DNA of 64,000 nt. Source: Rudaea cellulosilytica DSM 22992 (GTDB lineage: Bacteria; Pseudomonadota; Gammaproteobacteria; Xanthomonadales; Rhodanobacteraceae). Made by a program: the position numbers and the translations under genes. The notes under the pieces are model-generated. The model saw only the letters and a list, made by a program, of their open reading frames with translations. It was not told the origin of the DNA and made no database searches. The stretch covers positions 186,001 to 250,000 of the forward strand of contig NZ_KB899243.1 of NCBI RefSeq assembly GCF_000378125.1. Reading direction: 5' to 3'. Within the stretch, counting starts at the first letter, position 1. Every line of letters begins with the position of its first letter. Shown here piece by piece: positions 27,357 through 36,460 of the stretch.

Positions 27357-30257
27357 ATGGCGAAGTTCGAATCCGATCGCTGGAAGAGCCTGTCTGCCCT
27401 GCTCGATGAGGCGCTGGATCTGGACAACGGCGCGCGCACGACATGGCTCGAGCGGCTTGCTGCCGACGATGCCGCCACCGCCTATGCGCTGCGCCGCCTG
27501 CTCGGCCACGCGAAGATGGTGAATCCCGCCGCCCTGATCACGGACAAACCCTTCGACGAACTTCTGCGCAACGCTTTGGTCGACGAAGACGCCGTCGAGC
27601 TGCCCAGTCAGCGCATCGGCCCCTGGACCACGCGCAGCGTGCTCGGCGCGGGCGGCATGGGCGCGGTCTATCTGGCCGAACGCGAACTCGATGCCGGCAC
27701 CCAACACGGCGCCCTCAAGCTGATCAAACGCGGCATGGATTCCGGCGAAATCCTCGCCCGCTTCCGTCGTGAGCGCCAGATCCTGATCCGGCTCGCCCAT
27801 CCGAGCATCGCGCCGCTGCTCGACGGCGGCGTCACCGCCGACGGACGCCCCTATCTCGTCACGGGCTACATCGACGGCGTGCCGCTCGGCCAATGGGCCA
27901 AGCGCAACGACATCGATCTCGACGCGCGTTGCAACCTGATCCTGCAACTGTGCGATGCCGTTGCACATGCGCATCGCCTGCTGATCGTGCATCGCGACAT
28001 CAAGCCGTCCAACGTGCTCGTCGATGCCGACAACCGGCCGCACCTGCTCGATTTCGGCATCGCCAAGATGCTCGAGAACACCGGCGATGCGCAGCGCACG
28101 GCGACTGCCTCACGCGTGTTCACGCGTGCCTACGCCGCGCCCGAGCAGGCGAGCGGTGCCACGGTCACGACGGCGGTCGACGTTTACCAGCTCGGCGTGC
28201 TGCTGTTCGAGCTGCTGACTGGTGCGCGCTTCCACGATAATCCTGATGCGACCACCGGCCACCCATCGCAACGCCTCGCCGGCGCCTGCGAACGCGCCAG
28301 CCAGAACGGCCCGCAGGCGGTCAACCCGCGTGCGCTGCGCGGCGACGCCGGCGTCATCGTCGCGCGCGCCACCGATACCGATCCTTCGCGGCGATACCCG
28401 ACAGTCGCAGCATTCGCGGACGACATCCGCCGCTGGCGCGCGGGTCGGCCGATCCTCGCGCGCGCCGACAGCAGGCGCTACCGCGTCGCGAAATTCGCCC
28501 GCCGCCACATCGTCGGCATTGCCGCGATCGTAGCGATCGCGGTTGCGCTGATCGCCGGCACCGGCATCGCCTTGTGGCAGGCGCGCAAGGCCGACACCGA
28601 GGCATTGCTTGCACGTTCAGCGCAGGCATTCCTGACCAGCATATTCGAGGCCTCCTCTCCCGACAGCGCCGCGGGACAGCGCGTTACCGCACGCGAGCTG
28701 CTCGATCGCGGCAGCGAGCGCATCGACAACGAACTCAAGGATCAGCCGCGGCTGCGCGGCGAGATGTCGCTGACCCTGGGCTCGCTGTACGCACAATTGG
28801 GCCAATATCCGCAGGCTACCCGACTGTTGCAAAGCGCACTTGCCACAATCGACGGATCGCCGTCGAGCAGGCTGCGCGCGGAAATCGAGTTGGCTGCAGT
28901 CGATCTCGCGCAGAACCGGCTCGACGATGCGGACCGCAGGCTGGCGTCCTTGCTCGCGAGCGATCTGGATCCGACCCTGCGATCGCGCGCCCTCGCCGAG
29001 CGTGCGCGCCTGCGCGAAAAGCAGGGGCGTCTCGACGAAGGACTGGCCGATGCGCGCGCGGCGCTCGAACTTGATCTCGCTCGCGGCGACGCGGCCGGTG
29101 CCGACCAAGCGCGCGATCGCCAGATCGAGGCTCTCATACTCACGCGCCGCGCACGCTTCGACGAGGCCGCTGCGGCGTTCGAGAAGGCGATCGCCACCGC
29201 ACGCAGGTTCTACGCCGAGGACGATACGCGCGTCGCCCTGATGCTCAACGACTACGCCGTCGCCCTGCACGAAAAGGGGCGTACGGCAGACGCGGAAGTT
29301 CGCCTGCGCAAGGCCCTCGAAATTCGTCGCAAACGCCTCGGCGACCAGCATCCGGCGGTGGCGGAGTCCTTGCAGATTCTCGGTGCCATGCAGCGCTCGC
29401 AGGGACGCGTCGACCAAGCGCAGGCTTCACTCGAAGAAGCGTTGGCGATCCAGCGCAAGGTGCTCGGCGACCACCACCCGGAGGTCGCCAATACGCTCAA
29501 TTCGCTCGGCATGCTCGATTTTTCGCGCCGTCGGCTGACCGAGGCGGAACGATTTCTCACGGAAGCCGTTGCGACCTATCGCGCGCTCGGTCAGGCCGAC
29601 ACGGCTTACGCCGCGACGGCGGCAAACAATCTCGCCACCGTACTCGTTCAGCTCGGCCGCTACGACGAAGCCGAACCGCTGACGCGGGGCGCGCTGGAAA
29701 TTCATCTGAAACAGTTCGGCGAAATGCACCCGGTCGTGATGAGCGACCTCAACTCGCTCGCCCAGCTCGAGATGCGGCGTGGACATTTCGACGCCGCGAT
29801 CGGCTATGCACAACGCGCGGCGCACATCGGACAGTCCCCGGTCAGCCCGCCACAGATCGGCGCCTACGTGAGGCTGAGTTTCGCCAACATACTCGTTCGC
29901 GCGAACCACCCCGACCAAGCACTTGCCGAAGTAGACGGCGCCATCGCCACACTCGAGAAAATCAACCCCGACGATGCACGCATGCCCATCGCCTGGATTG
30001 CGCGAGCGCTAGCTCTGATCGGATTGCAACGTACCGACGAGGCAAAGATGCTGGCGCAGCGCGCACTGGAAAAACTGCAGGCATCGGCACCGAACGATGT
30101 CCCTGCTCAGGCGGTCGCGCATATCGCACTCGCGCGCGTCGCAGATGCGCAGCGCCACACGGCTGACGCCGAACGCGAACGCAAAACCGCGCATACTCTG
30201 CTGGCCGGCGTCGCTTCGCCCGATCCGGACACGCTGCGCGAAATCGATCGGCGCTGA
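27357..30257 (+). CDS. Membrane Ser/Thr protein kinase with TPR region, second copy
   Basis: The 966-residue protein repeats the design of the kinase at 7.4-10.3 kb with moderate similarity. It has a helical N-terminus, a kinase domain at about 85-365 with GAGGMG (97-102), K121, HRDIKPSN (212-219) and DFG (232-234), one membrane span at about 384-408, and then many TPR units, some of kinesin-light-chain type (EIRRKRLGDQHPAVAESLQILG and VLGDHHPEVANTLNSLG). Catalytic residues are complete. It is encoded just after an ECF sigma gene and probably phosphorylates it upon a signal sensed by the TPR part. Confidence 0.9.
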   Translation: MAKFESDRWKSLSALLDEALDLDNGARTTWLERLAADDAATAYALRRLLGHAKMVNPAALITDKPFDELLRNALVDEDAVELPSQRIGPWTTRSVLGAGGMGAVYLAERELDAGTQHGALKLIKRGMDSGEILARFRRERQILIRLAHPSIAPLLDGGVTADGRPYLVTGYIDGVPLGQWAKRNDIDLDARCNLILQLCDAVAHAHRLLIVHRDIKPSNVLVDADNRPHLLDFGIAKMLENTGDAQRTATASRVFTRAYAAPEQASGATVTTAVDVYQLGVLLFELLTGARFHDNPDATTGHPSQRLAGACERASQNGPQAVNPRALRGDAGVIVARATDTDPSRRYPTVAAFADDIRRWRAGRPILARADSRRYRVAKFARRHIVGIAAIVAIAVALIAGTGIALWQARKADTEALLARSAQAFLTSIFEASSPDSAAGQRVTARELLDRGSERIDNELKDQPRLRGEMSLTLGSLYAQLGQYPQATRLLQSALATIDGSPSSRLRAEIELAAVDLAQNRLDDADRRLASLLASDLDPTLRSRALAERARLREKQGRLDEGLADARAALELDLARGDAAGADQARDRQIEALILTRRARFDEAAAAFEKAIATARRFYAEDDTRVALMLNDYAVALHEKGRTADAEVRLRKALEIRRKRLGDQHPAVAESLQILGAMQRSQGRVDQAQASLEEALAIQRKVLGDHHPEVANTLNSLGMLDFSRRRLTEAERFLTEAVATYRALGQADTAYAATAANNLATVLVQLGRYDEAEPLTRGALEIHLKQFGEMHPVVMSDLNSLAQLEMRRGHFDAAIGYAQRAAHIGQSPVSPPQIGAYVRLSFANILVRANHPDQALAEVDGAIATLEKINPDDARMPIAWIARALALIGLQRTDEAKMLAQRALEKLQASAPNDVPAQAVAHIALARVADAQRHTADAERERKTAHTLLAGVASPDPDTLREIDRR

Positions 30258-30380
30258 ACACGGCTCGGCGCCGCCCGGGCGCGGCCAGGATCCTGTCAAA
30301 GCGCCCGGATGTCGCGCGTGGAGATCAGATTGCGTCTATTGTCGAGAGCCCTTCATCCACCGAACGAAGAACACGCCATC

Positions 30381-30917
30381 ATGCCCGCATCAATTCGCAA
30401 TACCGCCGCAGCATCCGCCATCGTCGCCGTTGCCATGCTGTTCGCGCACGACGTACGCGCACAAACGCCGCCGAAAGTCGTCGACGCCGCACGTCTGGCG
30501 CCGCTGCTGCCGCCGGCTTGGGGCGGTCTCCAGCGTGGCAAAGTCGATTTCGACAACAAGCCGACGATCACCGGAGGCCCGCATGCGAACGCCGAAGCAG
30601 TCTATTCAAAGGGCAGCACGGCCGCGTTCGAGGCGATCATGCATATCACCGATGGAGGCGAGATTTCGGCCAACTACTACAAGATGGGTGCGAACTGGCT
30701 GCGTGAGGACACGCGCGATGAGACCCAGCATAGCCTCGTGCTCGCGGACGGACGGCGCGCGCAATTCACCTCGATGGGCAAGGATATCCTGCAGATCGAA
30801 ACCTTCGTGGCCGACCGCTTCGTCGTCCGCGCGAACTGCTCGCATTCCAGTGAGGCCGAATGCAAGGCCGCGCTCGAGAAATTCGACTTCAAGGCGATCG
30901 GGAAGCTGAAGGAATAG
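30381..30917 (+). CDS. Exported hypothetical protein
   Basis: The 178-residue product starts with a signal peptide (MPASIRNTAAASAIVAVAML, cleavage likely after VRAQ near residue 28). The mature part resembles a single compact alpha/beta domain with AEAVYSKGSTAAFEAIMHITDGG and a conserved-looking C-terminal RFVVRANCSHSSEAECKAALEKFDF. An alternative upstream ATG at 30309 adds a non-signal stretch and is not favoured. I do not recognise the family. It follows the kinase gene by 123 bases and may be separate from it. Confidence 0.7.
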   Translation: MPASIRNTAAASAIVAVAMLFAHDVRAQTPPKVVDAARLAPLLPPAWGGLQRGKVDFDNKPTITGGPHANAEAVYSKGSTAAFEAIMHITDGGEISANYYKMGANWLREDTRDETQHSLVLADGRRAQFTSMGKDILQIETFVADRFVVRANCSHSSEAECKAALEKFDFKAIGKLKE

Positions 30918-30963
30918 GCGCGACCGACTGCCGGCCTGCCTCGCTTGCGGCTATGATTCGGCC

Positions 30964-31926
30964 ATGGCCGCCGCCCCCCGCAGCGTGAAGATCAGCCTCG
31001 CTCTGCAGGGCGGCGGTGCACACGGTGCCTTCACCTGGGGCGTGCTCGACTATTTTCTCGAGGAAGGTTCGCTAGATTTCGACGGCATCAGTGCGACGTC
31101 GAGCGGCGCGATGAATGCCTGCGCCCTGACCCAAGGCTGGCTCGACGGCGAGCGCGACGGCGCGCGCAAAATGTTGGCCAAACTCTGGGAAGCGGTCGGC
31201 GCGCAGGCCAGCCTGATGCGTTGGGCATTCGCCTCGCCCGCAGGAGCGGCGACCGAGCGCATCCTGCTCGGCCTCACGCGTTATTTCACGCCGCAGGAGA
31301 TGAACCCGCTCGGCATCAATCCGGTCAAGAACATCGCCGCAGCGCTGTTCGACTTCGACAAGATCCGCAACAGCTCACCGTTCAAGCTGTTCATCGCCGC
31401 GACGCGCGTGCGCGACGGACGCCTGAAACTGTTCGACAATGCCGACCTGACCCTCGACGCACTGATCGCCAGCACTTGCCTGCCGCAGTTGTTCGCAGCG
31501 GTCGAGATCGACGGCGAGGCATACTGGGACGGCGGCTACGCCGGCAATCCCGCAATCGAACCGCTGGTCTACCTCTGCAATGCCGAGACGATCGCCTGCG
31601 TGCTCGTGCAGCCGATCGAGCGTGCACAACCGCCCGCGACCGCGCGCGAAATCGGCGAGCGCATCACCGAGTTGTCGTTCTCGACCACATTTATCCGCGA
31701 GCTCGAAACATTGCAGACCGCGCAGAACATGCTGGCGAAGAACTTCCCGCTGACCCCGCTCGGCCAGCGCCTGAAGAAGATCGACATCCAGGTCCTCGAA
31801 CCTGGCGAATCGCTGGACAGCTACAGCGCGAAGACGCGGCTCACCGCGCGCATGGATTTCCTGCGCGACCTGCGCGACCTCGGCCGCGAGCGTGCACGAG
31901 CCTGGTTGGAGAAACGCCGCAGTTGA
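30964..31926 (+). CDS. Patatin-like phospholipase
   Basis: The 320-residue protein has the patatin hallmarks: oxyanion loop QGGGAHGAFTWG (15-26), the nucleophile motif around ISATSSGAMNA with Ser46, and the catalytic Asp in AYWDGGYAGNP. The usual Gly-x-Ser-x-Gly reads Ala-Thr-Ser-Ser-Gly, a conservative change seen in some members. The enzyme would hydrolyse acyl esters of lipids. No signal peptide is seen, so it probably acts in the cytoplasm or on the inner membrane face. It is probably a single-gene unit. Confidence 0.9.
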   Translation: MAAAPRSVKISLALQGGGAHGAFTWGVLDYFLEEGSLDFDGISATSSGAMNACALTQGWLDGERDGARKMLAKLWEAVGAQASLMRWAFASPAGAATERILLGLTRYFTPQEMNPLGINPVKNIAAALFDFDKIRNSSPFKLFIAATRVRDGRLKLFDNADLTLDALIASTCLPQLFAAVEIDGEAYWDGGYAGNPAIEPLVYLCNAETIACVLVQPIERAQPPATAREIGERITELSFSTTFIRELETLQTAQNMLAKNFPLTPLGQRLKKIDIQVLEPGESLDSYSAKTRLTARMDFLRDLRDLGRERARAWLEKRRS

Positions 31927-31969
31927 GAAAGTACGCGCTTCCCTTCCTTCAGGGGATCACGCGAGCAAG

Positions 31970-32938
31970 TCAGTGCGCGTGTGCGGAATCGTGCGTATGG
32001 TTGTGATCGTCATGCGCATGGTCTTGGTCGTCATGCGCATGCCGTCCGCAGTCCTCGTGCGCGCAGTCGCGCCGCTCGATTTGCACGGTCGCATGGACGA
32101 TCTGGAACTTTTCCCTGAGGATGGTCTGAACCTGCGCTAGCGCCGTGTGCGCATCCGCCTCCTCGGTCAGCCGCGCATGCAGCGTGGCCAGGCGGCGGCC
32201 GCCGGCGAGTTGCCAGACATGCACGTGATGTACGTCGACCACGCCCTCGCTGGCACGCGCGGCGATGGCAACCTGCGCAGTGTCGACGCCATCCGGCGTG
32301 CCTTCAAGCAGGATGTGCGCCGAGCGCTTGAGCAGCCTCCACGCGCTGCCGAGGATCAACAACGAAACGAGGATCGAGAACGCCGGATCGGCCCACAGCC
32401 AGCCCTGCCAGCGGATCAGCAGCGCCGCGGCGACGGCGCCGAACGAGCCGAGCAGATCGCCGAGCACATGCAGGCGCGCACCGGCCGTGTTGAGATCGTC
32501 GTGATCGTGGCCGCCGAGCACTTGCAGCACGAACAGATTCACCAGAAGGCCTGCCACGGCGATGATCAGCATCGTGCCGGAAAGAATCGGCTCGGGTTGG
32601 GCGAAACGCCCTATCGCTTCGACCGCGATCCAGGCGACAAGCGCGAACTGGAACAGTGCGTTCGTGTAGCCGACGAGTACCTCGAGGCGCGCGTAACCGA
32701 AGCTGCGCTTGTCGTCCGCCGGTCGTCGCGCGAAGTAGGCGCCGAGAAAGGCGAGCAGCAGCGCGAACGCGTCGACGAACATGTGGCCTGCATCGGCCAG
32801 CAAGGCCAGCGATCCGGAAAACCAACCGCCCGCCGCTTCGACGACGAGCGTGATCGAGGTCAGCACAAACGCCCACAACAGGCGCCGCTCGCCGGTACTC
32901 GCGTGGTCATGGTCGTGATGAGAGTGCGGGATGGTCAT
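31970..32938 (-). CDS. Cation diffusion facilitator (CzcD/ZitB-like zinc exporter)
   Basis: The 322-residue protein has six membrane spans, His-rich ends (HSHHDHDH at 5-12 and a C-terminal tail of about 30 residues dominated by His and Asp), and the two CDF metal motifs: LADAGHMFVD in span 2 and LHVLGDLLGS in span 5. A cytoplasmic domain with HVHVWQLAGGR follows. Such proteins export Zn(II), Co(II) or Cd(II) by proton exchange. Its neighbours, merC-like, a TonB receptor and zur, point to zinc. Confidence 0.92.
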   Translation of the reverse strand: MTIPHSHHDHDHASTGERRLLWAFVLTSITLVVEAAGGWFSGSLALLADAGHMFVDAFALLLAFLGAYFARRPADDKRSFGYARLEVLVGYTNALFQFALVAWIAVEAIGRFAQPEPILSGTMLIIAVAGLLVNLFVLQVLGGHDHDDLNTAGARLHVLGDLLGSFGAVAAALLIRWQGWLWADPAFSILVSLLILGSAWRLLKRSAHILLEGTPDGVDTAQVAIAARASEGVVDVHHVHVWQLAGGRRLATLHARLTEEADAHTALAQVQTILREKFQIVHATVQIERRDCAHEDCGRHAHDDQDHAHDDHNHTHDSAHAH

Positions 32939-33074
32939 GCTTGGTCGTGCGCGGAGTAGGCGCGCGTCGATGCGCGCATGTTAGGTGCTCGATGCGACGT
33001 TACACAATCGCATGGTACCGGTGTGTACGTCCTTGAACGCGAAAATCAGAAAGCGGCCATCCTGGCCACACTTC

Positions 33075-33527
33075 TCAATTCGCCTGATTCGGGGGGCAAC
33101 ACGTACCGAACAGATGGGTCAGGCGCAGATTCAAGATATGCGCGAGGGCAACGCAGCAGCCACCGAGCGTGACCAGCCCCGCATGCAGCAGTGGCGATTC
33201 CCCGCTGTCGAACAGCCAAGCACCGGTCCAGAGCAGAGTGATGCCGACAGCGGCGATCCAAAGCGCGCTTGCCACGCGGTGGCGACGATAGCCGCGAATG
33301 AGCGAGCCCAGCGCGAGCGCACTTGCGCACGCGATGAAGATGCGCTCGAAGCGATGGTCGCCGAGAAAGCCGAGGCCGAGCGCGGGCAATACGGTGAGCA
33401 CGAACGGCAATGCCGCGCAGTGGACCGCACACAGGAACGATGCGGCCGCACCGACACGATCGGCGACGTGCGCCAACGCGTCATGCGCGGGGTTGTTGCT
33501 CAATTGCGGGGAGGAAGAGCTGGCCAT
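33075..33527 (-). CDS. MerC-domain membrane protein
   Basis: The 150-residue product has four predicted membrane spans and the MerC-like metal motif CAVHCAALPFVL at residues 33-44, another Cys pair in GGCCVALAH, and a terminal CC. MerC proteins move mercury, but chromosomal MerC-domain proteins near Zur sites are common and their metal is not certain; zinc is suggested here. The start codon lies only 7 bases from a Zur-box-like palindrome and has no obvious ribosome binding site. It is followed by the CDF exporter gene in the same direction. Confidence 0.8.
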   Translation of the reverse strand: MASSSSPQLSNNPAHDALAHVADRVGAAASFLCAVHCAALPFVLTVLPALGLGFLGDHRFERIFIACASALALGSLIRGYRRHRVASALWIAAVGITLLWTGAWLFDSGESPLLHAGLVTLGGCCVALAHILNLRLTHLFGTCCPPNQAN

Positions 33528-33533
33528 GGCTAA

Positions 33534-33546
33534 GTTATAACATAAC
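33534..33546. promoter_or_regulatory. Zur-box-like operator upstream of the merC gene
   Basis: GTTAT-AAC-ATAAC is a perfect inverted repeat and close to the gammaproteobacterial Zur core GTTATANNATAAC. It lies 7 bases upstream of the MerC-like start codon and between it and the divergent TonB receptor gene. A Zur-like gene is encoded nearby, so zinc repression is likely. Confidence 0.7.
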
Positions 33547-33639
33547 AGATATGAGTGGAGTTCGGTAGCGCCCGGAAGGATCGGAAGCACCAGAGATCGG
33601 GGAACCGTGACTTTCGGCAGGTATGTGCCGTTCATGAAC

Positions 33640-33652
33640 GTTATATTATATC
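33640..33652. promoter_or_regulatory. Zur-box-like operator upstream of the TonB receptor gene
   Basis: GTTAT-ATT-ATATC matches the same palindrome with one changed base in the right arm. It is embedded in an AT-rich stretch that also holds ACATTTTC, as in longer Zur boxes, and lies 44 bases before the receptor start codon. Confidence 0.65.
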
Positions 33653-33695
33653 ATTACATTTTCAACCATTTCATCGACTCCCGAAAAACCACGCA

Positions 33696-35858
33696 ATGAA
33701 CAAGAACTTGCTCGCACTATCCATCAGCCTCATTCTCGCTGCTCAGTCGGGCCGCGCCGCAGCGGACCCTGCAACTTCTGCCGACGCGGCCGCCGACCCC
33801 GCGTCCACGACATTGAGCACCGTGGAGGTCAACGCCAAGCTCGACCGATCGCGCAATCAGCTCTCGCCGAACGTCGGCGCGAGTCAGTATGTGATCGACT
33901 CGGCGGCGATCGAGCGCCTTCCGCTCGGCGATGCGACGCCGCTGAACCAGATCCTGCTGCAAGCACCGGGCGTCGTGCAGGATTCCTACGGCCAGTTGCA
34001 CGTACGCGGCGATCATGCCGACCTGCAGTACCGCATCAACGGCGTGATCATTCCCGAAAGCATCTCCGGATTCGGCCAAAGCCTCGACTCGGACATCATC
34101 GAACGCGTGCAACTCCTCACCGGCGCGCTGCCGGCGCAATACGGCTATCGCACGGCAGGCGTCGTCGACATCACGACCGAAAGCGGCGCGCACCGCCATC
34201 ACGATCATCCCGGCGAGGGCGATGAGTCGGATTTCGGCGGCAAGATCAGCCTGCTCGCCGGCTCGAACGGAACCTTCAACCCGCAGTTGTCGCTGCACGG
34301 CAGTTCCGACCGTTGGAGTTGGTTCTTCACCGGTGAATATCTGCAGAACGACCTCGGCATCGAGAACCCGACGCCGGCATACAACGCGATCCATGACCAT
34401 ACCAACCAGGCCAAAGGATTCGGCTATCTGTCGTACTTGCTCGACGAGGACACTCGCGTCAGCTTCATGTTCGGCGTAGCCAACAACCGCTTCCAGATTC
34501 CGAACAAACCGGGCCAGGAGCCGAGTTACCAGCTCGACGGTGTCGACGGCTTCGATTCCGCCAAGCTCAACGAACGCCAGCGCGAGATCACCCGCTTCGG
34601 CGTCCTCTCCCTGCAGGGTCATTTCGGCGACAGCGACTATCAGATTTCGCTCGGCGAGCGCTACACGAGCGTCGATTACAATCCCGACCCCATCGGCGAC
34701 CTGATCTTCAACGGCGTCGCCGGCACGATTGCCCGGACCAACCGCGCTGACACCCTGCAGGCGGACTTCTCTACGCCCATCGCGGGCGGCACGCACACTC
34801 TGCGCTACGGTGCGTACGTCAGCAGCGAGCATCCGTCGAGCGACAACACTTCGCTTGTTTTCCCCGCCGACCAGGATGGCAACCAGACCAGCTCAACGCC
34901 GATCACAATCGTCGACAACGCGCCGCACATCAACGCGAAGACTTACGGCCTGTACCTGCAGGACGAATGGAATCTCTCCGACAAGCTGACCATGAACTAC
35001 GGCGTGCGCGCCGACAAGGTCGATGCTTACGTCAGCGAAGGCCAGATCAGCCCACGCATCGGCTTCGTCTATCAGTTCAGCGGCACGACGACGCTGCATG
35101 CGGGTTATGCACGCTATTTCACTCCTCCGCCTACCGAACTGATCTCGCCAACCGACATCGCCCTGTTCCAAGGCACCACCAACCAGCTGCCTACCGACGT
35201 CAACGCGGAAACTCTTTCCGAACGCTCGCATTATTTCGACGCGGGCATCGCGCAAAAAATCGGCGATAACTGGACGCTCGGCCTCGACGCGTACTACCGC
35301 AAGGTAAGCAATCTGCTCGACGAGGGCCAGTTCGGCGCCGCCCTGATCTTCTCGCCATTCAACTACGCGCAGGGCCGCATCCGCGGCGTGGAATTTTCGG
35401 CGACCTACACGAACGGAAATCTGAGCGCCTACTTCAACCTCGCCTCGAACCGAGCGATGGGCAAGCAGGTCGTCACCGGCCAGTACAACTTCTCGCAGGA
35501 CGAACTCGACTACATTGCCACGCACTGGGTACATCTGGACCACGACCAGCGCCTGACCGGCTCGGGCGGCATCAGCTACGACTGGAACGACGTGCAGCTT
35601 GGCGCAAACTTCCTCTACGGCTCGGGCTTGCGCAACGATTTCGCGAATACCGCCCATCTGCCGCAGTATTGGCAGATCAATCTGTCTGCCGCGCGCGATT
35701 TCGATCTGCCCACTCTGGGCAAGACCAATGTGCGTCTCGCCATCGTCAACGCGACCGACAAGGTTTACGAGTTGCGCGACGGCTCCGGCATCGGCGTCGG
35801 CGCGCCGCAATACGGACCGCGCGCGGGCGCCTACCTTGCCCTGAGCAAATCGTTCTGA
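33696..35858 (+). CDS. TonB-dependent outer membrane receptor, probably for zinc
   Basis: The 720-residue protein has a signal peptide (1-23), a TonB-box-like STVEVNA near residue 41, a plug domain (55-165, PLNQILLQAPGVVQDSYG and LHVRGDHADLQYRINGV), and a 22-strand barrel ending in Phe (YLALSKSF), as outer membrane proteins do. A His-rich stretch HRHHDH at 166-171, at the plug-barrel junction, recalls ZnuD-type zinc receptors. The Zur-box-like operator upstream and a nearby zur gene support zinc import. The substrate could also be a zincophore. Confidence 0.9.
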   Translation: MNKNLLALSISLILAAQSGRAAADPATSADAAADPASTTLSTVEVNAKLDRSRNQLSPNVGASQYVIDSAAIERLPLGDATPLNQILLQAPGVVQDSYGQLHVRGDHADLQYRINGVIIPESISGFGQSLDSDIIERVQLLTGALPAQYGYRTAGVVDITTESGAHRHHDHPGEGDESDFGGKISLLAGSNGTFNPQLSLHGSSDRWSWFFTGEYLQNDLGIENPTPAYNAIHDHTNQAKGFGYLSYLLDEDTRVSFMFGVANNRFQIPNKPGQEPSYQLDGVDGFDSAKLNERQREITRFGVLSLQGHFGDSDYQISLGERYTSVDYNPDPIGDLIFNGVAGTIARTNRADTLQADFSTPIAGGTHTLRYGAYVSSEHPSSDNTSLVFPADQDGNQTSSTPITIVDNAPHINAKTYGLYLQDEWNLSDKLTMNYGVRADKVDAYVSEGQISPRIGFVYQFSGTTTLHAGYARYFTPPPTELISPTDIALFQGTTNQLPTDVNAETLSERSHYFDAGIAQKIGDNWTLGLDAYYRKVSNLLDEGQFGAALIFSPFNYAQGRIRGVEFSATYTNGNLSAYFNLASNRAMGKQVVTGQYNFSQDELDYIATHWVHLDHDQRLTGSGGISYDWNDVQLGANFLYGSGLRNDFANTAHLPQYWQINLSAARDFDLPTLGKTNVRLAIVNATDKVYELRDGSGIGVGAPQYGPRAGAYLALSKSF

Positions 35859-35915
35859 TCTCTGCGAGGGCACGGTTCGACCGCGCCCTCGTCCACGAAC
35901 AAAAACCGAATGGTT

Positions 35916-36395
35916 CTAGGCTGCGGCGCAGCGCTTGCACACCCCGTGCACTTCCAGCGTCTGCGCGCGCGTGCGGAAGCCGAGCGCCTTGGCCTGTTCG
36001 GTGAGCAGCTTGGCGACGCGTTCGTCACAGATTTCCGTTGCCGATTCGCACTCGTCGCAGATCAGGAACGGTACGTGGTGTACTACGCTCGGATGATGGC
36101 AGCCGACGTAGGCGTTGATCGACTGCAGCTTGTGGATGAAGCCGTTCTCGATGAGGAAGTCGAGCGCGCGATACACGGTCGGCGGCGCGGCATTGCCGCG
36201 ATCGTCCTTGAGCCGGTCGAGCAGGTCATAGGCCTTGACCGGCTTTTCCGAACTGGCGATCAGATCGAGCACCTGCTGGCGGATCTCGGTCAGGCGCAGG
36301 CCGCGCATTTCGCAGGCAGCAGTCACCTCGCTCACGAAGGCGTGGGCGTCATGGCGATGGTGATGGGCGCTGGCGGGCTTGGCGGACATGGACAT
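35916..36395 (-). CDS. zur: Fur-family zinc regulator Zur
   Basis: The 159-residue protein has a His-rich N-terminus (HHHRHDAHAF), the Fur-family winged helix (LRLTEIRQQVLDLIASSEKPVKAYDLLDRL, TVYRALDFLIENGFIHKL), a metal-sensing segment GCHHPSVVHHVPFLICDECES, and a C-terminal CKRC, giving the structural zinc site. This pattern fits Zur better than Fur. An ATG at 36419 would give 167 residues; neither start has a strong ribosome binding site. It lies downstream of gltX and a small membrane gene on the same strand. It probably acts on the boxes near the TonB receptor. Confidence 0.88.
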   Translation of the reverse strand: MSMSAKPASAHHHRHDAHAFVSEVTAACEMRGLRLTEIRQQVLDLIASSEKPVKAYDLLDRLKDDRGNAAPPTVYRALDFLIENGFIHKLQSINAYVGCHHPSVVHHVPFLICDECESATEICDERVAKLLTEQAKALGFRTRAQTLEVHGVCKRCAAA

Positions 36396-36407
36396 TGCGG
36401 GTTCTAC

Positions 36408-36432
36408 TTTCACGATCATAGCACTCGTGAAA
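36408..36432. promoter_or_regulatory. Inverted repeat at the zur start region
   Basis: TTTCACGA and TCGTGAAA form perfect 8-base arms around a 9-base centre, just upstream of the favoured zur start codon. It differs from the Zur-box-like sites near the receptor, so it may be a leader hairpin or an operator for another factor. Confidence 0.4.
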
Positions 36433-36460
36433 TGGGGGCGTTGGCGCGATGCGGCAAGGG

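Noticed and set aside
31090-31110. Inactive patatin because the Gly-x-Ser-x-Gly motif begins with Ala
   Set aside because: The Ser, the following Gly, the oxyanion loop and the catalytic Asp are intact, and Ala at the first position is a mild change, so loss of activity is not supported.
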